Part shown: piece after piece, positions 1-11,422 of the stretch
Position numbering within the stretch: position 1 is the first letter of the stretch
Layout of the letters: every line of letters starts with the position of its first letter
DNA from: Cryptomeria japonica
Taxonomy: Eukaryota > Streptophyta > Pinopsida > Cupressales > Cupressaceae
Length of the DNA stretch: 64,000 nucleotides
Reading direction: 5' to 3'
Assembly: GCF_030272615.1 (NCBI RefSeq)
Contig: NC_081414.1
Span: forward strand, 809,759,069 to 809,823,068
Notes under the pieces: generated by a model
What the model was told of the DNA's origin: nothing
The model's database searches: none
The model's input: only the letters and a program-made list of their open reading frames with translations
Program-made: the position numbers and the translations under genes

Positions 1-2706
1 TTCCATCGACATATAAGATGAAGGTAATTGCAATTAATAAGATAAGAACCATGCCTAATATTTTTGTCAACATAGATACTCTTTTTGGAAAGATATCTTC
101 TTTTGAGCTTGAGGAATTTGGTCCTCCTAGAGCTGCAAAGAGTGATAGTGCATTCAAGGCATCTACATCATCAACTGGCAAGTAAGATTGGATGCAAAGG
201 AATTGGAGGAGATAAGAAAAGAAGATGAAGATCTTGAGAAACTTGAAGCCCTATTTGCTAGAAGGATACCTAAAGGTCCGACACGAAGTAAGTATGAAGG
301 AAAATATCCTTTCAAATGTTTTGCATGTAATAAGATAGGTCATTTTGCATCTAGATGTCCTGAAAGGAATTCAAAATTGGAGGAAAGAGAAAGAAGATCT
401 TTTAAGCCTAACTCTAATTATCAGATCAAGCATAAGTACAAGAGAAACAAAGAAAAAACATGCTACTATGTTGATGAGGATGGAGTAACTGATGACTCAG
501 AGGAAGAACTGACAGGAGATTCAACTAGTGGATTCAGAAAAGGAAGAGATTGGGTATTTTATGCTATAAAGGAAGATGATCTGGAACCAGTTATCAAAAA
601 TGAGGAAAAGGCGCTTGCAAAAAAAGTTGAAGACAAAGATGAATGGGTAATAGACAATGGATGTTCTCATCATATGACAAGAGACAAAAGAAAGTTTCTA
701 ACCCTGCAAGAATTTGATGGTGGTCAAGTCAGATTTGGTAATGACAAAGCATGCATGATCAAAGGAAGAGGAATTATTTTATTGGATGGTAAGCATAACA
801 CTGAAAATGCCTATTGTGTTGAAGGTCTAAAGCATAATATTGAGTGTAGGACAATTGGTAAACAAAGGTTTTCAATTACAATTCAAGGATGGAAAGTACA
901 AAATTATTAGCATATTAAGATTCAAGATTGCAACCGGTACACAAACAAAAGGTAACATCTTTCATTTAAATTCTGGTGAAAAGACATGTTTGATTGCACA
1001 CATTGATGAAAGTTGGATATGGAATAAGAGATTGTGTCATGTAAATTTTGATTGCATTGTAAAGATTAGTTCAACTAAGGTAGTTAGAGACTTACCTAAG
1101 ATTGTGAAGCCTCATAATCTGGTATGTAAGGAATGTCAAATGGGTAAGCAAACTAGAACTTCTTTTAAGAGCATACCTGATAAATCTAATGATATTCTTG
1201 ATTTGATTCATACTGACCTATGTGGTCCTGCTAGTACAAGAAGCTTTCAAGGAGATATATATTTCATGTTAATCATTGATGACTATTATAGAATGATGTG
1301 GGTTTCTTTTCTAAGGGAGAAATATGAAGCCTTTGAGAAATTCAAGATCTTTAAAGCTATGGTTGAAATAGAGATAGGGATGAAAATCAAGTGTCATAGA
1401 TTAGATCAAGGTGGTGAATTCACATCTGGTGAGTTCAACAACTACTGTGAGAAAAAGGGCATTAGGAGACAATTATTTGCACCCCAAACACCTTAGCAGA
1501 ATGGTAATGTGGAAAGGAAGAATAGAACCATTTTGGATGCAGCCAGAACCATGATGATGGAAGCTAATTTGCCTCATATCTATTGGAGAGAAGTAGTAAG
1601 TACAACAGTTTATAGATTCAATAGAGTTCATATCAAAGGAGATATCACTAAGACACCTTATGAATTATGGTTTGGTCATTCCCCTACTCTTAAGTATATC
1701 TAAATTTTTGGAAGTAAGTGTTATATCAAAAGAGATGACTCAATTGGAAAGTTTGATCCTAGATGTGATGAAGGAATATTTCTTGGTTATTCAACTAAAA
1801 GAAAAGCATATATATGTTATAACAAAAGATTGCAAAGAAATGTGGAAAGCACTAATGTGAAGGTGGATGAGAAGCACAAAGACCAAGCTAAATCTTATGA
1901 TAGAGAACCGACAATGGAAATGATCATAATTGATCTGATAATGCCTATATCGAAACAAAATGTTGAACTAGTTACCTCGACATCATCAGAAAATTCAACT
2001 GTAACTGAAGAGAATCGCGAAGAACCTAAAAATCATAAAACACCAAGGTATGTAAGGATAAATCACTCTAAGGATCAGATCATTGGAGAAAAAAACAAGG
2101 GACTTATGGCAAGAAGAAGATTGGTAAATGAAGAGGCATGCCTCATTTCTCAAACTGAACCGGCATCAATAATTGAAGCTTGTAAAGATGAATGTTGGAT
2201 GAAAGCTATGGAAGAAGAATTAGATCGGATAGAAAAGAATAATACTTGGACTTTGGTTCCCCGACTTGAAAATAAAAATGTTATTGGAACTAAATGGTTT
2301 TCTAGAAACAAACTGAATGAGGATGGACAAGTTATAAGAGACAAGGCTAGATTTGTTTGCAAAGGATATTGTCAAAAGGAATTGATTATGGTGAAACTTT
2401 TGCATCGGTAGCTAGAATTGAAGTTGTTAGACTATTCCTTGCCTATGTAGCCTATAAGAATTAAAAGGCCTATCAAATGGATGTTAAGTGTACATTTGTG
2501 AATGGAGATTTTAAGGAGGAAGTCTTTATTAAGCAATCTGATGGATTTTTACTAACAAATGAAAAAAATATGGTTTGTAGATTAAAGAAGGTCGTATATG
2601 GATTAAAACAGGCTCCTAGAGCTTGGTATGCAAGGTTGGATAAGTATCTTTTGAAGATTAATTTTATATAAAGTAATGCTAATAGTAACCTATATTATAA
2701 AATCAC
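1..2706 (+). pseudogene. E1 gag-pol, 5' part (gag end, protease, integrase, first half of RT)
   Basis: Broken copia polyprotein. Visible in order: a gag tail from base 1; an intact CX2CX4HX4C zinc knuckle (about 317-358); a protease with the active site changed from DSG to DNG, followed by CSHHMT (about 641-676); the pre-integrase zinc region; integrase with D in HTDLCGP (about 1210), D in LDQGGEF (about 1405) and E in ERKNRT (about 1512); then RT from KAMEEELDRIEK through GTKWF and [11 protein letters not shown] to about 2690. Lesions include a stop at about 184 with a nearby one-base loss, a frame change near 838, TAG at 1494-1496 where copia proteins have Gln (TPQQNG), a stop near 1701, and further frame changes near 1860, 2410 and 2465. 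Translation ends at the E2 insertion point. Confidence 0.93.
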
Positions 2707-2711
2707 TAATG
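2707..2711 (+). repeat. Target-site duplication of E2, left copy (TAATG)
   Basis: TAATG directly precedes the E2 LTR terminus TGTTGAACAC and recurs at 43429-43433 directly after the other LTR terminus. Joining the flanks through one copy restores the E1 reading frame into the FVDD box of reverse transcriptase, which confirms the insertion boundaries. Confidence 0.95.
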
Positions 2712-4353
2712 TGTTGAACACAATGTACCACTGAGAGGGGGGTGAATTAGTGGTTCCTAAATTCTTTTCCTTTTTAAAACAACCTTAGAATACTAGTTAT
2801 TATCCTAAGCATTAAACAGTCAAACCAATAAGACAAATGAGGATACCAAAAGAGAAAAACACCCAAAAGCAACCCACAACACCAGATGTACGAGGAAAAC
2901 CAAATATGGGAAAAACCTCAGTGAGAAATGTTGTTGGAGTCTACTACTCCAATCCAGCCTCACAAGTGAAATAATGAATTACAAATATTTAGGGCACCAA
3001 CACAAGGAGAATCAACCCTTGTTGATTTAGGGCACCAACCCAAGGAGCACCAACCCTTGCACCAAGCTCCAAATTGGTGATGTATATTGAAGTACAATTT
3101 TGATACAATTATAGCTTCTGGTTGCAAATGAGTTCTACAAATCTTGATCAAATAGATCTCTTCTAGTTAAAAACCTTATCTTCTTCACTCTCAGCCTCAC
3201 ACCACTCTCAGTCACACTTGGATTCCTTCTTGACCAATCACACCTCACTTGTTAGCTCAATTGTCAGACCTGCAACAGTTTACTGGTACTCTGTCTTTAC
3301 CGATTAAACCCTCTCACTGGTTTGCCTGCTAACTCACTCTGTATCTTTCTTAGAATAATTTCTAAGGAAGATGATCCTTCACTATGCTCAAGCTCTCTTC
3401 ACTCTACTTCTTCACATCAAGCATCAACCATTTCTATCTTGATCTCATACATTTATAATCTAGGATTCCCTCCAAAAACTACATTCAAATAATGCCATGT
3501 TAGGTTTTGCCTTCTTCAACTCAATCCAAATATGATTTGATTTGATTCTACTTTTTAAGGGATATGATCTTCATGACATCAATCAACACCAGCAAATATT
3601 TGCATTTCAATGTGTATTTTCTAAATTTGGAGTTCTGTACCATGTTTTTTTAATTTTTTCTATCATACGCCATTAATGGCTTTGCCGTTTCCTTTAGAAA
3701 ATGGGTACAAAGATCAAATATTCTTGCAGGATCAGTTCACTCACTTGCCAGCTTTGCTTCCTCAAGCCACAAAACTTAGGAATCCCCTGTGACTTGTGGG
3801 TTCTTCATAAAAGTTGACCTACTTGCTGACTTGTTACATCGATGCACACTCCACCAACCTGTGCTATGTCACCACCTAAAATCCAGCTATCATGCTTGTC
3901 GACATCCACCTCTACTTAGATCTCTATGTTGATTTGACATTCTTTGTTGACCAAGGTGGACTATTGGCTCAATTAACCTTACCAATATGACCAACAAACA
4001 TCTTTTGTATCAGAAACAAATCCTCTTGATAATTCATCTTGCCTTCCGGTATGTCTTCATGCCATCCTCTCTATTTTTCTCACGGGGTGTTGTTGTGATT
4101 CTTTTAACATTCCGCCTCTTCATCAGAAACAAACAACCAACCTTCATCCCGGTTTGTGCCTTACCTATAAGCCTGCTTTACTGGTAGATGACAAAATTCA
4201 TGTGTACTGGTAGCCTTCCTTCTATCTACTCACTAACATGTGCATTTCCATCATATGTCTTGTTGTTGTTGTACCAGTCACCACTTCTTACTTACTGGTG
4301 ACCTTGCTAAGCCGGTTGCAATCAATGACAAATTAATGCCAATAATGCTAACA
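2712..4353 (-). repeat. E2 3' LTR (1642 bp)
   Basis: Matches 41814-43428 along its length with scattered substitutions and indels. On the minus strand it begins TGTTAGCATTATTGGCATT and ends in CA, matching the TGTTGGCATT start of the other copy. It contains the GGTTTTCC/CACGTA-type U5 motif common to this copia lineage (in reverse at about 2890-2940) and many ACCGGT-like hexamers. No true gene lies inside; open frames here are chance. Confidence 0.93.
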
Positions 4354-4576
4354 ATATCTCCCTTTGGCATTGATGTCAAATTATTGCAAGACACTTCATA
4401 CCGACATATTTCTCCCCTTTTGACACAATGACAAAGGGTATTGTACACTCCCCCTTTGATCCATACCTAACTCCTCCTTAGGCTGCTACTAGTGATTGCA
4501 GCTGGTTCTGAGATGTGGTTCAATATTTATAGATGCTGCTATGAACTCCCCCTGAACCATATAAATCCTTCCTTTC
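4354..4576 (-). promoter_or_regulatory. E2 polypurine tract and 3' untranslated region
   Basis: Read on the minus strand, the sequence ends CATCAATGCCAAAGGGAGAT directly against the TGTTAG start of the 3' LTR. A purine run in this place is the plus-strand primer used in reverse transcription. The rest is the untranslated stretch after the pol stop codon, including a second purine-rich run at about 4400-4440. Confidence 0.8.
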
Positions 4577-6607
4577 TCAAGTGTATAAGGCAGGTGACAC
4601 AATTCCCAACTTGTGTCTTAGGTACTCAAAAGTGCTTACCAGTAATGATTTGGTGAAAATGTTTGCTACGTGTTCTCCGGTAGGGACATAGTCCATCTTT
4701 ACTACATGTCCTTCAACCTTCTCTTTGAGAAAATGATACTTGATGGCTATATGCTTTGTCCTGGAATGCATCACCGGATTCTTTGATATGTTGATGGCAC
4801 TCAAATTATCAAACCAGATGAGAATAGAATCAATGATGTCCACCTGTATGTCTTTGAGGCTTTTCTTCATCCAAAGCACTCGAGAGCAGCATGCAACAAG
4901 AATAATGTCTTTTGCTTCAGCAGTTGATAAGGAGATTGAATCCTACTTCTTACTATGCCATGAGACCAACCGGTCACCTAGGAAGAATGCACCACCACTT
5001 GTGCTCTTCTGATCATTAATGCAACCTGCCCAATCAACATCAGTATATGCTTCCAAGATGAATTCCCCTTGTTTAGGGTACCACAATCCATAACTGAGTG
5101 TTCCTTGTAGGTACCTAAAGATTCTACTTACGACATTCATATGTGACTGCTTTGGAGCATCTTGAAATCTGACCATCATGCACACTGCGTATACTATATC
5201 CGGTCTAGAAGGAGTTAGATACAATAGACTTCCTATCATGAATCTATACAATGTTTGATCCACCATCGGTGATTCATGAGTCTTTCTTAATTTTCTTTCG
5301 GTCACCATGGGGGTACTTACCGGTTTGCAATCCATTTGAAATTTCTTCAACATATCCTTTGCGTACTTGGTTTGTGAGATAAAGATTCCCTTATGCTGTA
5401 AAATTCTACAAATCAAGGAAGTATGTCAATTCACCAAGCATTGACATCTCAAATTATGACTATATCTGATCAGCAAATTCTTTGCAAAGGGTGTCCTTAT
5501 TGCCTCCAAAAATAATGTCATCTACATACACAACCACAATGATCATGCGGTTTCCATCTTTCTTTATGTATAAATTGTTGTTAGCACTCCCCTTTTTGAA
5601 TCCTTTCTCCTTCAGGTACTAATCTAATCTTGAATACCATGCTATAGGAGCTTGCTTAAAACCATATAGGGCCTTCTTGAACCGACACACAAAGGTTTCA
5701 TCATCATGTAGCAGAAACCCTTCCGGTTGTTCCATGTACACTTCTTCTTCCAAATGTCCATTTATGAAGGCAAATTTTACATCCATGTGATATACTTTAT
5801 AACCCTTGTAGGAAGAAAAGGCTAGAAACATTCTAATTGCTTCTAATCTAGCGACTAGTGCAAATGTTTCTTCAAAGTCGATGCCCTCTACTTGAGAGTA
5901 TCCTTTGCACACAAGTCTAGCTTTATGCCTAACAACTTGACCTTCTTCATTCATCTTATTCTGGTAGACCCATTTAGTGCCAATTATGTTCTTGTCTTTT
6001 GGTCTAGGGACTTATTCCTAAGTCTTGTTCTTCTCAATCTGCTACAATGGCATCCATCCATTCCTGTCTTTTTCTAGCCTTATTGAATGTTTTAGGTTCT
6101 GCTTTAGTCATGAGGTAGAAGTTGACTTGTTCATCATTCTGGGCAAGTCTTCTTCTAGTCTGCACACCACCACTCTTATTTCCTAGAATTTTCTCTTCTG
6201 GGTGATTCAACTGCACATACCGATTGGGAGCCTTTTTGGATGCTTCTTCTAGTTCATTGTCTAACAAAGCTTCCCCACCTTCATCACCAGAATCATTATA
6301 CCGGTTCACTTGTGATTGACTTCCTTTGTACATATCCTTATCAACTCTTATATTCACACTCTCAATTACTCTTCTTAGTCTTCTGTTGTAGCATTTGTAG
6401 GCCTTGATGTTAGATGAGTAACAAAGGAAGATTCCTTCATCACTCCTGGAGTCAAAACTACCTAGACCATCCATATCTCTCTTGATAAAATACTTACTTC
6501 CAAATACCTTGAAGTATTTGACTGATAGCTTCCGGTCATACCACAACTCATAAGGTGTCATTTTGTTGTTTGTTCTTAATTGAAACCAGTTCAAAGTATA
6601 TGCAACA
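4577..6607 (-). pseudogene. E2 pol, 3' part: integrase C-terminus, reverse transcriptase, RNase H
   Basis: Minus-strand copia pol downstream of the element A insertion. Order from 6607: integrase C-terminal region (KMTPYELWYDRK, GIFLCYSSNIKAYKCYN), acidic linker, RT start (about 6090), RT fingers and palm ([20 protein letters not shown], about 5940-5880; [15 protein letters not shown], about 5660-5620), catalytic YVDD at 5517-5528, then RNase H (DVDWAG, STSGGAFFLG at about 5030-4950; RTKHIAIKYHFLKEKVEG and ANIFTKSLL at about 4760-4630). Frame changes near 6034 and 5619-5416 and stops near 4940-4880 break it. The catalytic YVDD survives although the gene is dead. Confidence 0.93.
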
Positions 6608-6637
6608 GGGTATGTGCAGGATCATGGTGTGCCAAAA
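6608..6637 (+). repeat. Element A left terminal inverted repeat
   Basis: About 30 bp beginning GGGTATGTGCAGGATCA. It pairs with the reverse complement of 27107-27136 at about 25 of 30 positions, and its first 10-13 bases are shared with both ends of element B (GGGT..GTGCA[AG]G). Confidence 0.85.
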
Positions 6638-7479
6638 CAGGCCCTTAAGTGGCAATGGAATTTCAGAAAATCAGAGTTATGCGACTTGACATGAAAATTT
6701 GAATAAGTTGTGAACATTATTTTTAAAATATGTAAGAAGAGAATATATAGAAAATTGAATGTAGTTTCTAAGCTACTAGTTGTTTTTTGGAAAAAAAAAA
6801 TCCTATTTGATGAAAACTTCAAATTTCAATGCAGTGGTACTAAAATTTCAGGAAAAAAATAAGAAGTAGACGTATGTTTGACCATCCTAATCACAATCAA
6901 ATCTTAATAATTTTTATAATATTTATAATATAAGTATTAGACTCATGTCCGGATGTGACACATATGTTTTTTTAATTTTTTATAAATTAAATAATAATTT
7001 ATGAATTTTTTACTACAGCTTTTTAGAAATTCAGAAACTCCTACGTCTAACCACCTTAACTTGGTCAAAACCTTATGAAATTTAATTTTTAAATTTTTTT
7101 CCCTATAGTAGATGAAGCATAGGATGTGACACATGTTTCGGTTTCAAAAAATGTTATACCGTTTGAAAGTTATGAGCGTTTTTCAATCAATATATCAATC
7201 AGGACTATTGTCAGAATTCAATTAGAAAATAAATAATAATTATTTATTAAAGTCGAAATAAGACAAGCCTTATATTGTTGGAAAGCTGGGATTGTCCTTA
7301 AAAAATCCTTTTCGTTTTATCAATTTTGGCTACAAAAAAAGTCATCAGCCACCAGTGTAAACTCTGGAAAATCAAGGAATACTGAAAATCGCGTTTTTTT
7401 AGTTGACTTTCTAGGCTTGTCACTTCCAAGCCAAATACCAAAGCATTCCCGAGCCAAAATTTGAAATTTGAAAAATTGA
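6638..7479. other. Element A left end, AT-rich, no gene seen
   Basis: AT-rich sequence between the terminal repeat and the subterminal repeats. It holds no coding frame I can support. Some short phrases recur in loosely similar form (two stretches containing CTAC..TCTAACCA/TTTGACCA near 6870 and 7040). Nothing else recognised. Confidence 0.5.
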
Positions 7480-7642
7480 CTACAAAAATCAGATATTGGA
7501 TTTTATCCGATATCCGATTTTATTACAAAAATTTGTGGTCCACAAAAAATTTCCCGTTGCCACCATTTATATGGTAAATTGCCACATGGCAGAAATCCAA
7601 TATTCGATTAAATCAGATATTTGATTTTATTAGTCATATTTT
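7480..7642 (+). repeat. Element A subterminal repeats and left inverted arm
   Basis: Contains several GATATTGG / CCGATATCCGATTT motifs, plus about 160 bp that recurs in inverted orientation at 15874-16050 (shared text includes TACAAAAATTTGTGG, CCCGTTGCC and ATTAGTCATATTTTAGAGAG). The same GATATCGG motifs appear at the right end of element A at 26106-26254, as expected of subterminal transposase-binding repeats (inference). Confidence 0.75.
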
Positions 7643-7707
7643 AGAGAGAGAGAGAGAGGGAGAGGGAGAGAGGGAGAAAGAGAGAGAGAGAGAGAAGGAG
7701 AGGGAGA

Positions 7708-7751
<44 letters not shown>

Positions 7752-7777
7752 GAGGAGGAGGAGGAGAGGGAGAGAGG

Positions 7778-7833
<56 letters not shown>
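7643..7833 (+). repeat. (GA)n microsatellite with GGA/GGGA interruptions
   Basis: About 190 bp of GAGA with short GGAGGA runs. It is mirrored as (CT)n at 15674-15873, so the two tracts form part of one long inverted repeat around satellite 1. Poly-Ser/Leu open frames here are artefacts of the repeat. Confidence 0.97.
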
Positions 7834-7839
<6 letters not shown>

Positions 7840-10561
7840 CCCCTAACGACACAATTTGGTGTCTTAAGGGGTCCTATGGTGTTGTTAGGGGTCATATGGT
7901 GTCTTAAGGGGTCATATGGTGTCCCATGAACCCTTATGACCTCTCAGGACACTATATGACCCCTAATTACACCATATTGGGTCGATTTGGGTCACATTGT
8001 GTCCTAAGGGGTCCTGTGGTGTCCCAAGACACCATTTGACCCATATGGACACCATATGACCCCTAACAACACTATAGGACCCCTTAAGACACCAAAACAT
8101 GTCGTTAGGGGTCATATTGTTTCTTATGGGGTTGTAGGACACAATATGACCCCTAACGACATGATTTAGTGTCTTAAGGGGTCCTATGGTGTCGTTAGGG
8201 GTCATATGGTGTCCATAGGGGTCATATGGTGTCCCATGAACCCTTATGACCTCTTAGGACACCATATGACCCCTAATGACACCATATTGGGTCACTTTGG
8301 GTCATATTGTAGGGAAAAGGGGTCATATTGTGTCCTAAGGGGTCCTATGGTGTCCCCTTATGACCTCTTAGGACACCATATGACCCCTAATGACACCATA
8401 TTGGGTCACTTTGGGTCATATTGTAGGGAAAAGGGGTCATATTGTGTCCTAAGGGGTCCTATGGTGTCCCAAGACACCATATGACCCCTATGGACACCAT
8501 ATCACCCCTAATGATACCATAGGACCCCTTAAGACATGAAATCATGTTGTTAGGGGTCATATTGTGTCTTATGGGGTTGTAGGACACAATATGACCCTTA
8601 ATGACATGATTTGGTGTCTTAAGGGGTCCTATGGTGTCGTTAGGGGTCATATGGTGTCCATAGGGGTCATGTGGTGTCCCATGAACCCTTATGACCTCTT
8701 AGGACACCATATGACCCCTAATGACACCATATTGGGTCGCTTTGGGTCATTTTGTGTCCTAAGGTGTCATATTGTGTCCTAAGGTGTCCTATGGTGTCCC
8801 AAGACACCATATGACCCCTATGAACAACGTATGATCCGTAACGACACCATAAGACCCCTTAAGACACCAAATCATGTCGTTAGGGGTCATATTGTGTCTT
8901 ACAGGGTTGTAGGACACAATATGACCCCTAACAACATGATTTGGTGTCTTAAGGGGTTCTATGGTGTCGTTAGGGGTGATATGGTGTCCATAGGGGTCAT
9001 ATGGTGTCCCATGAACCCTTATGACCTCTTAAGATACCATATGACCCCTAATGACACCATATTGGGTCACTTTGTGTCATATTGTAGGGAAAAGGGGTCA
9101 TATTATGTCCTATGGTGTCTTCCCAAGACACCATATGACCCCTATGGACACCGTATGACCCCTAACAACACCATAAGACCCCTTAAGACACCAAATCATA
9201 TCGTTAGGGGTCATATTGTGTCTTACGGGGACGTACGACACAATATGACCCCTAACAACATGATTTGGTGTCTTAAGGGGTCCTATGGTGTCCATAGGGT
9301 GCATATGGTGTCCCATGAACCCTTATGACCTCTTAGGACACCATATGACCCCTAATGACACCATATTGGGTCGCTTTGGGTCATTGTAGGGAAAAGGGGT
9401 CATATTGTGTCCTAAGGGGTCCCGTGGTGTCCCAAGACACCATATGACCCCTATGGACACCATATGACCTCTAACGATACCATAGGACCCCCTAAGACAC
9501 CAAATCATGTCGTTAGGGGTCATATTGTGTCTTACGGGGTCGTAGGATGCAATATGACCCCTAACAACATGATTTAGTGTCTTAAGCGGTCCTATGGTAT
9601 CGTTAGGGGTCATATGGTGTCCATAGGGGTCATGTGGTGTCCCATGAACCCTTATGGTCTCTTAGGACACCATATGACCCCTAATGACACCATATTGGGT
9701 TGCTTTGGTCATATTGTGTCCTAAGGGGTCTTGTGGTGTCCCAAGACACCATATGACCCCTATGGACACCGTATGACCCCTAACAACACTATAAGACCCC
9801 CTTAAGACACAAAATCATGTCGTTAGGGGTCATATTATGTCTTACAGGGTCGTAGGATACAATATGACCCCTAACAACATGACTTGGTGTCTTAAGGGGT
9901 CTTATGGTGTCGTTAGGGGTCATATGGTGTCCCATGAACCCTTATAACCTCTTAGGACACCATATGAGCCCTAATGACATGATATTGGGTCGCTATGTGT
10001 CATATTATAGGGAAAAGGGGTCATATTATGTCCTAAGGGGTCCTATGGTGTCCCAAGACACCATATGACCCCTATGGACACCGTATGACCCCTAACGACA
10101 CCATAAGACCCCTTAAGACACCAAATCATGTTGTTATAGGTCATATTGTGTCTTATGGGGTTGTAGGACACAATATGACCCCTAACGACATGATTTGGTG
10201 TCTTAAGGGGTCCTATGGTGTCGTTAGGTGTCATAGGGTGTCCATAGAGGTCATATGGTGTTCCATTAACCCTTATGACCTCTTAGGACAACATATGACC
10301 CCTAATGACACCATATTGGGTCGCTTTGGGTCATATTGTGTCCTAAGGGGTCATATTGTGTCCTAAGGGGTCCTATGGTGTCCCAAGACACCACATGACC
10401 CCTATGGACACCGTATGACCCCTAACGACACCGTAAGACCCCTTAAGACACCAAATCATGTCGTTAGGGGTCATATTGTGTCTTATGGGGTTGCAGGACA
10501 CAATATGACCCCTAATGATATGATTTGGTGTCTTAAGGGGTCCTATGGTGTCATTAGGGGT
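7834..10561 (+). repeat. Satellite 1, first block (about 310-330 bp units)
   Basis: Tandem array built from phrases such as ATATGACCCCTAACGACACC and its reverse complement. The marker GTCCCAAGACACCAT recurs near 8018, 8466, 8789, 9122, 9430, 9737, 10050 and 10380, mostly 307-333 bp apart with one longer step that contains an internal duplication near 8270-8450. Each unit is made of short direct and inverted copies of the same 20-odd bp module, so both strands look alike and near-identical spurious peptides appear on both. The array continues at 14789 after E3. Confidence 0.95.
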
Positions 10562-11051
10562 TGTGAGACATGGACTAGCTTTGATACCATGTGAGATTTT
10601 GCCAACATCAAGAGGCAATGGAAAGAACAAATAAGAGAGACAAAATATATGATAGAAATAAACTGTATTCTATCAAGATGAAAATGCTGATCAATTGGAT
10701 CATCAATCGATACATACAATAAATATGAGCCTGCTTATATAGGAAAGGCTATATGGATATGTGAGCACATAAACATGACATGTGGCTCAATAAGAAACAA
10801 GGGTAGGTAGGAAGTAGGTGTGGGTAGGTAGGAGAAACAATATAATATTCCAGATGAGGTGGATGACCCACTGAATGTGGAGTGTAACAACAAGATCACA
10901 CCATAAAAGGTGGAAATTCTCCTACACACACTATCCCAATGTGGCACAAACACCCAAGTGTCTCATACCCAAACTACTATGAAATGCATTTCCTAAGTAA
11001 ACTTAGGTAAGGTGTAATAATATCCATGATGAATAATTATTTACACCAACA
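10562..11051 (-). repeat. E3 3' LTR (490 bp)
   Basis: Starts TGTGAGACATGG and ends TTTACACCAACA on the plus strand. It is followed by CCCGCCTTAAG, which on the minus strand gives the purine-rich AAGGCGGG primer just before the LTR. It matches 14320-14788 closely and has an extra GTAGGTAGGAAGTAGGTG-type repeat unit near 10800-10830. Confidence 0.93.
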
Positions 11052-11422
11052 CCCGCCTTAAGTGCAACTTAGGGGAATGCACTTAAGTCTATAATGCAAC
11101 TAAGCAATGCAAGATGGGTCCCGACTACAAGGCCATGTTAGGTACCCATGTACAAATGCAAATGCATGAAAACCAATGCAAGGAAATCTCTCACAAAGTA
11201 GGGAAAGAGAGAAAAACCGGAAAAACCCTCCCCCAAAAAGAGAGATCAAAAACTAGATACAAAGAACTCTCATAGAAGTATGTGAAGGACAAAACCCCAT
11301 GTGAGGAAAAAGTCACCCCCATATGAGAGAAGAAGAAGAGAGACTAGGAAGCCCCCCCTCAATTTGGAATCTGCACCAATGATAGAAGCTCGAAGATGAA
11401 TGAAGAAACTACTCCATGAACA
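11052..11422 (-). other. E3 3' untranslated region
   Basis: Between the end of the E3 open frame and the polypurine tract. Purine/adenine rich on the plus strand. No gene seen. Confidence 0.6.

Noticed and set aside
7634-7895. Ser/Leu-rich open frames on the minus strand, and their mirror at 15616-15886
   Set aside because: Pure translation of GA/CT microsatellite.
7963-10630. Many 60-165 codon open frames with near-identical peptides (MTPNDTIGPLKTPNH...) on both strands
   Set aside because: By-products of satellite 1: the unit lacks stops in one frame and is internally inverted, so both strands give the same peptide. No start context or domain.
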